A stretch of DNA of 64,000 nucleotides from assembly GCA_041394945.1 (NCBI GenBank), contig JAWKHH010000002.1:442501-506500 (forward strand). The letters run 5' to 3'. Source of the DNA: Bryobacteraceae bacterium (lineage in GTDB: Bacteria; Acidobacteriota; Terriglobia; Bryobacterales; Bryobacteraceae). The position numbers and the translations under genes are program-made. The notes below the pieces were generated by a model. That model had not been told where the DNA came from and did not search any database. It was given only the letters and a program-made list of their open reading frames with translations. How positions within the stretch are numbered: the stretch's first letter is position 1; each line of letters begins with the position of its first letter. This document shows positions 58,946-64,000 of the stretch, piece by piece.

Positions 58946-61900
58946 ATGACGCCCGCCCCGGCCGAGTATCCTTCCGATGAACAGGCGCGCCGCCGCATCC
59001 GCGAGTCGCTCGACGAATCACTGATCGTCGAGGCGGCCGCCGGCACCGGCAAGACCTCCGAACTCGTCCACCGCATCGTCAACGTCCTCGCCGCCGGCCG
59101 GACGCGCGTCGAAAAGATCGCCGCCGTCACCTTCACCCACAAGGCCGCCGGCGAACTCAAACTCCGCCTCCGCCAGGGGCTGGACCGGCGCCGTAACGAA
59201 GCCTCCGGCGAAACAGCCGCCAATCTGGAAGACGCCCTCGCCCGTCTTGAAGAGGCAACCATCGGCACGATTCATTCCTTCTGCGCCCAGATCCTGCGCG
59301 AGCGTCCGGTCGAGGCCCGCGTCGATCCCGCTTTCGTCGAAATGCCGGAGACAGAAGCCGACCGCATCTTCAACCGCGCCTTTCGCCGCTGGATCCAAGG
59401 CCGCTTGAACGCCGCCGCCCCCGGCCTTCGCCGCGCCCTCATCCGCCTCGCCTGGCGCGACAATCGCGATTCCACTCCGCCCCTCGAACAACTCAAGTTC
59501 GCCGGCCGCGCCCTCATCGAATGGCGTGACCATCCCGCCCCCTGGGAGCGCGCCCATTTCGATCGCGAAGCCGAAGTCGAACGCATGCGCGATGTGCTCG
59601 CCGACGCCGCCTCGCGCCTGAACCGGGCCCGCACGAACATGCCCGTGCACAACTTCGCCGAATGGCTCCATCGCGCCGGCGCTGGTGTCGATCTCGATAC
59701 CCTCGAAGCCCTCGTGCTGAAAGTCGAGCGCGAAATGCGCTCCGCCAATACCCAGGGCACGGCCACGCTGCGTCAGACTCTCGACGCCTTCCGCCGCGAT
59801 GCCGACGCAGACCTCGCCTGGAACCTCCGCGAGGAAATGGCCGGCCTCGTCGACGAGTACAAGGATGCCAAGCGCCAGGCGGGCCAGCTCGATTTCCTCG
59901 ATCTCCTCGTGCTCGCCCGCAATCTCGTCCGCGACAACGCCGAGGTCCGCGCCTACCTCCAGCAGCGCTACACGCACTTGTTCGTCGACGAGTTCCAGGA
60001 CACCGATCCGCTACAGGCCGAACTCATCCTCCTCCTCGCCGCCGCCAACCACGAGCAGCACGACTGGCTCGCCGTGAGCCCCGCGCCCGGCAAGCTGTTC
60101 GTCGTCGGAGACCCCAAGCAGTCCATTTACAAGTTCCGCCGCGCCGACGTCGTTCTCTACCGCTCGCTCCGCGAACGCCTCGAATCGCGCGGCGCCGGCG
60201 TCGCCTACCTCCGCAAGAGCTTTCGTTCCGTGCCCGGCATCCAGCGCCTCGTCAACGCGGCATTCGCCCCGGAGATGACCGGCGATGCCGTCGCCGGCCA
60301 GGCCGAGTACGTCCCACTCGAGGAACACAGCGCGCCGGCCGCGGATCAACCCGCCATCGTCGTGCTCCCGCCGCCCCGCCCCTACGGCTTCCGCAATATC
60401 TCGAAGGCCTCCATCGACGCGTGCCTCCCCGAAACGATCGCCGCCTGGATCGCCTGGCTTCTGCAGGAAAGCGGTTGGCGCGTCCGCGATCCCGAGGCCA
60501 ACGGCGAACTCGTTCCCGTTTCTCCGCGTCATGTCTGCGTCCTTTTCCGCCGCTTCACCAACTTCGGCGCGGATATGACCCGCGAGTACACGCGTCATCT
60601 CGAAGCCCGCGGCGTGCCCCACTTGCTCGTCGGTTCCCGCTCCTTCCACAGCCGCGAGGAGGTGGAGACCATGCGCGCCGCGCTCACGGCCATCGAGTGG
60701 CCCGATGACGACCTCTCCGTCTTCGCCACCCTTCGCGGATCCCTGTTCGCCATCGGCGACGCCGAACTGCTCAAGTTCCGTCACCGCTACGGCCGCATGC
60801 ATCCGTTTCAAGAGCGCGACGAAGACGCGCCCAACGACTATCACGCCACGTGGGACGCGCTCTCCGTTCTCTCTGACCTCCACCGGCGCCGCAATCAACG
60901 TCCCGTTATCGAGACCGTCAATCTCCTGCTCGAAGCCACCCGCGCCCACGCCGCCTTCGCCCTCCGCCCCGCCGGACACCAGGTGCTCGCCAACGTCCGC
61001 CGCGTCGCCGATCTCGCCCGCTCTTACGAAATGGAGGGTGGCATCTCCTTCCGCGGCTTCGTCGAGTTCCTCGAAACCCAGGCCGCCAAGGGCGATTCCT
61101 CCGAGGCGCCCGTCCTCGAGGAAGGCGCCGAAGGCGTCCGCATCATGACCGTTCACGCCGCCAAGGGACTCGAGTTCCCCGTTGTCGTCCTCGCCGACAT
61201 CACCGCCAACATTCAGTCCTGGGAACCCCAGCGCTACGTCGACGGCGAGAAAGGCGTCTGCGCCCAGCGCATCCTCGGCTGCATGCCGTGGGAACTCCGC
61301 CAGCATCGCGATATCGAATCCGCGCGCGAACACGCCGAAGGAGTCCGCATCGCCTACGTCGCCGCCACCCGCGCCCGCGATATACTCGCCGTGCCCGCCG
61401 TCGGGGACGACGAACGCGATGGCTGGGTCGCCCCGCTCAACAAAGCCATCTATCCCGCGCTCGACCGTTGGCGCGTCGCCGACCCCGGCCCCGGCTGCCC
61501 GCCCTTCGGTGATGCCACCGTCCTCGAGCGTCCCGCCGACCTCCTCGCCAACGGCGAGATCTCCGTCCGGCCCGGACTCCATGTCCCCCGCGCCGGCGAA
61601 CACGAAATCGTCTGGTGGGACCCGGCCGTGCTGCGGACCGGCGTCGAGTCGAGCTTCGGCATCCGCCAGGAAGAAATCCTGCTTCCCGGTTCGTCCGCGA
61701 GCATGAAGGACTTCGAGCGTTGGCACGCCGGCCGGGAGGAACTGGTCATCGCCGGAAGCAAGCCGCGGCTCAACGTCTTCACGCCGAGCGAGATCGCCAG
61801 CCGGCCCGATGGCTTCGTCTGCCCCGTTGCCGTCGAAACCGTCGCACGCGTCGACGGCCGTCCCATCGGTCCGCGCTTCGGCTCGCTCATCCACGCCGTG

Positions 61901-62290
61901 CTTCGCGACATCGATCTCAAAGACGGCGCCGCCCAAGTCGTCCCCCTCGCCCAGCTCCACGGCCGCCTCCTCGGCAACACTGAAGCCGAAGTGGAAGCCG
62001 CCTGGGACGCCATCGCCGCCGCGCTCCGCCACCCCGTCCTCCGCGACGCCGCCGCTGCGGATCAATGCCGCCGCGAGTGGCCCATGCTTCTCCGCACCGA
62101 AGCTGCCCTAGTCGAAGGCATCATCGATCTCGCCTACCTCGCCGGCAATGTGTGGACCATCGTCGACTACAAAACCGGCGAAGACTTCGAATCCGTTCGC
62201 TCCGCCTACGAAGTGCAGATCCAGTGGTACGCTCACGCCGTCGCTAAGCTCACCGGCCGCGAAGTCCGCGCCGTGCTGCTCAGGGTTTAG
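58946..62290 (+). CDS. addA: AddA-like UvrD-family helicase-nuclease
   Basis: The 1114-residue protein is an SF1 helicase. It has a Walker A loop EAAAGTGKTSELVHRIVNVL (GTGKT, residues 33-37), AVTFTHKAAGELKLRLRQGL, Walker B LFVDEFQDTDPLQAELI (about residue 349), VGDPKQSIYKFRRADV, GVRIMTVHAAKGLEFPVVVL and YVAATRARDILAVPA. A RecB-type nuclease closes it, with GIIDLAYLAGNVWTIVDYK at about residues 1058-1076. AddA works with AddB in double-strand break repair, but no AddB gene is in the window. A start upstream of the Walker A is short and consistent with the ATG at 58946. Confidence 0.85.
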   Translation: MTPAPAEYPSDEQARRRIRESLDESLIVEAAAGTGKTSELVHRIVNVLAAGRTRVEKIAAVTFTHKAAGELKLRLRQGLDRRRNEASGETAANLEDALARLEEATIGTIHSFCAQILRERPVEARVDPAFVEMPETEADRIFNRAFRRWIQGRLNAAAPGLRRALIRLAWRDNRDSTPPLEQLKFAGRALIEWRDHPAPWERAHFDREAEVERMRDVLADAASRLNRARTNMPVHNFAEWLHRAGAGVDLDTLEALVLKVEREMRSANTQGTATLRQTLDAFRRDADADLAWNLREEMAGLVDEYKDAKRQAGQLDFLDLLVLARNLVRDNAEVRAYLQQRYTHLFVDEFQDTDPLQAELILLLAAANHEQHDWLAVSPAPGKLFVVGDPKQSIYKFRRADVVLYRSLRERLESRGAGVAYLRKSFRSVPGIQRLVNAAFAPEMTGDAVAGQAEYVPLEEHSAPAADQPAIVVLPPPRPYGFRNISKASIDACLPETIAAWIAWLLQESGWRVRDPEANGELVPVSPRHVCVLFRRFTNFGADMTREYTRHLEARGVPHLLVGSRSFHSREEVETMRAALTAIEWPDDDLSVFATLRGSLFAIGDAELLKFRHRYGRMHPFQERDEDAPNDYHATWDALSVLSDLHRRRNQRPVIETVNLLLEATRAHAAFALRPAGHQVLANVRRVADLARSYEMEGGISFRGFVEFLETQAAKGDSSEAPVLEEGAEGVRIMTVHAAKGLEFPVVVLADITANIQSWEPQRYVDGEKGVCAQRILGCMPWELRQHRDIESAREHAEGVRIAYVAATRARDILAVPAVGDDERDGWVAPLNKAIYPALDRWRVADPGPGCPPFGDATVLERPADLLANGEISVRPGLHVPRAGEHEIVWWDPAVLRTGVESSFGIRQEEILLPGSSASMKDFERWHAGREELVIAGSKPRLNVFTPSEIASRPDGFVCPVAVETVARVDGRPIGPRFGSLIHAVLRDIDLKDGAAQVVPLAQLHGRLLGNTEAEVEAAWDAIAAALRHPVLRDAAAADQCRREWPMLLRTEAALVEGIIDLAYLAGNVWTIVDYKTGEDFESVRSAYEVQIQWYAHAVAKLTGREVRAVLLRV

Positions 62291-62314
62291 GGGGGCTGGA
62301 CGGTTCGGCCGCAG

Positions 62315-63383
62315 TCACAAGGGCTCGATGCGAACCCTGCGCAGGGTTACATCGCTGCGGTGCGCGACGAACAGCGCTCCTCCGCTCGAGAAGTCCCTGG
62401 ATGGCGCCTCGATCGACTCGACTGCCCAAGCCTCGGGCTCAGGTTCCCCCGCCGCCCAGATTTTGTTGCGGTAGCGGTTGCGGCCGCCGGCGAGTGTCGC
62501 CACTTCGCCGCGCAGCCAGTACGGACGGTCGAGTCGGAGCGAAAAGGGTTGTTCGGCGTAAACCGCTTTGGCCGGCGGGCCGGGCAGGATTCGCCACCGG
62601 CACTGCGCCATGTCCTTCTGGAGCGTGAACTCCGTGGCAGCGCCCAGCGGATACCACTGCACTCGCGGTTGCCGGCCGTCGTCGGCGTGCCCGCGCCACC
62701 GCAATCCCAGGCCGGCATGATTCACTCCGAAGCCGGGCCCCAGATTGCCTGCCACGGGGCCGGGAAATGCGTGGAAGACCACTTCGGCGGCGATCGAGTA
62801 GTTGGCCCAGTCGAGGTCCCCGAAGCCGAGTACGCGGTCATGGCCGGGAACGGTCGTGCGTGCCCTCAGGCGCTCGGCGCGTCCAGCGTCCGTCGATCAC
62901 CTGACAGACGTCCTGGAGCCGGCTGGACGGGTGAAGTCCGCTTCGTACGGCAACCGCCACGGCGCGTCCCGCGAAGAACTCCACCGTCAGGCGCTGCTCG
63001 GCGCGCGCGCCGTCTCCGTCCGCCGGATCACCGATCTCGTTGTCACCCGCGCAACTCAGCGTAATCGATCTCGATGTTGAAGTCTCCCGGCGAGGCCAGC
63101 CGGTGTAGATCGAGCCCTTTGACACGAAGCGCCGGTCAACCGCCGTTGACCGTGTACGAGATCTCGGCGATGGTGGCGGCCGGCGAGACGGAACCGAGGA
63201 CGTTGATCCATCCCTGCGGCAACCCCAGATGGCCGAAGCGCTGGCGCGGCCCGTGCCAGATCTCGATACGAGGGTTCGGCTGCCTTCCCCGCCGCCGCGG
63301 CGCGCCGCGAGCCAGCCCGCCAGGCGGCGCCGCGGAAGCCCTCGCCGACTCCCGCCTGCTTCGGATCAGTGCGTTGTTCAATC
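62315..63383 (-). pseudogene. Frameshifted secreted concanavalin-A-like/LamG-type protein
   Basis: Reading this strand from about 63383, several frames join into one sequence. It starts PRIEIWHGPRQRFGHLGLPQ, continues GWINVLGSVSPAATIAEISY, then a different frame (LHRLASPGDFNIEIDYAELR), then RAEQRLTVEFFAGR, and finally an intact frame 62315-62782 ending WLRGEVATLAGGRNRYRNKI, WAAGEPEPEAWAVESIEAP and RDVTLRRVRIEPL-like. The joins need at least four single-base changes. The fold is the concanavalin/glycoside-hydrolase-16-like sandwich that binds glycans. Either the gene is decayed or this end of the sequence has errors. Confidence 0.6.
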
Positions 63384-64000
63384 CTACTTCTCCCTGTCCC
63401 GATTCGTCACCAGCCAGTGCAAATTGTTCGGACCAAACCCAGCCCCCGCGCCGCGTCCGCCGAAGTCAACGCCGCCAGCGCCCGCCGCACGATTTCGCGT
63501 TTCGCCTCCATCACCTGCACGCCGTGCAATCCCCGCGCCCTCGGTTGACCGACGTCCCGTCCGGCGCGGCTTCCGCCACGATCTCCGGAAAATCCTCCGG
63601 TTCGATCTCCGGCATCGCTTCAGCACCACGCCCGCTCACACGCGTTCTCCAGTTCGCGAACGTTTGCCAGCCCGTCATCACCGGCGCAGGCACTCCAGCG
63701 CCTTCGGCGAAATGCCCTCCACCGGCCGCTTCACCCGCTCGGAATGCTTCCGCACAAAATGCCGCGCCAGGGACTCGATGTCGTCCTTCGCCCACCCAGC
63801 GGCGGCGTCTCGATCTGCACCTTCATCGGTAGTACCGATCTGCCGGAACTCCTTCGCTTGGCTCGCCTGCGCCAGGTCGCGATTCGTCGCCGCCACCAGC
63901 CACGTCCGCGCGAATCGTCCGGTTCCGCCAGCCGCTGAAACTCGCGCTCCTGCGGCACCGCAGCAGCTTCGCCTGAATCGTCAGCGGCATCTCGCCACGC
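63384..64000 (-). pseudogene. Frameshifted sigma-54-dependent regulator fragment (AAA+ domain and Fis-like C-terminus), partial
   Basis: The window's last 600 bases read on this strand as an NtrC-family protein across changing frames: MPLTIQAKLL near the edge, QEREFQRL, VAATNRDLAQASQAKEFRQ-like, VQIETPPL, ESLARHFVRKHSERVKRPVE, GISPKALECL, NVRELENACERA-like, and the Fis-type end EAKREIVRRALAA with NLHWLV. At least five small deletions or insertions break it. The N-terminal receiver and the first part of the AAA+ domain lie beyond the window. It should activate transcription with RNA polymerase sigma-54 if intact. Confidence 0.6.

Noticed and set aside
60011..62065. 684-codon minus-strand ORF opposite addA
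   Set aside because: Antisense frame of a gene with clear helicase motifs.

Overview
This is a GC-rich, gene-dense bacterial chromosome segment. The gene content points to Acidobacteriota, probably a Bryobacterales/Solibacter-like lineage. The clues are a PEP-CTERM secreted protein, a DUF1592-type cytochrome paired with a DUF1552 protein, PQQ quinoprotein dehydrogenase, Tat-exported Gfo/Idh/MocA oxidoreductases, LmbE-type deacetylases, and a small protein with the GPKTPEGKARSARN signature. The assignment is an inference from gene families; no marker gene was compared.

Layout. (1) About 1-10.1 kb: a tightly coupled plus-strand operon of a FadL-like porin (partial), a GMC oxidoreductase, its Tat-bearing small subunit, a cupin-like secreted protein, and then a two-gene module (SGNH-fold-like protein plus large beta-rich secreted protein) present twice in tandem. 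(2) 10.1-13.6 kb: a GPKTPEGKARS protein, a quinoprotein dehydrogenase with an embedded cytochrome c domain, three copies of a ~93-bp hairpin repeat, and a decayed VapC-like PIN gene. (3) 13.6-16.3 kb: a PEP-CTERM protein, a small exported protein and a zinc metalloprotease. (4) 16.4-28 kb: mixed housekeeping and accessory genes (HEAT repeats, OmpA, DinB, two Gfo/Idh/MocA enzymes, RidA, an epimerase, uridine kinase, seryl-tRNA synthetase, an amino-acid permease). (5) 28-32.4 kb: the tetrapyrrole operon ccsA-hemA-hemC-cobA/hemD on the minus strand. (6) 32.5-35.6 kb: two convergent radical SAM genes. The second is preceded by an overlapping 65-83-codon ORF with a glycine/arginine-rich centre, a candidate modified-peptide precursor. 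(7) tRNA-Ser(GCU) and a phosphonoacetate-hydrolase-like gene. (8) 37.2-45.3 kb: a lipid-assembly cluster (plsC, fatty-acyl reductase, ACP/acyl-AMP-ligase/PlsC-like fusion, plsY, HAD phosphatase, SDR, diacylglycerol-kinase family). Its activities resemble those of the multidomain ElbD protein of bacterial ether-lipid synthesis. (9) 45.3-58.9 kb: a propeller-PHP protein, symporter, LmbE protein, bacterioferritin, the DUF1592/DUF1552 pair, an MFS transporter and a TPR protein. (10) 58.9-62.3 kb: an AddA-like helicase-nuclease. (11) 62.3-64 kb: two genes recognisable only across many frame changes, so either decayed or low-quality sequence.

Base composition also changes with position. Between about 7.5 and 37.0 kb the plus strand is G-rich whichever way genes point. 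From about 37.0 kb onward it is C-rich, and the first few kb are also C-leaning. The switch near 37.0 kb is sharp by eye. The strongest novelty candidates are the radical SAM/small-ORF pair, the split Elb-like lipid cluster, and the duplicated pseudo-SGNH/beta-rich module.
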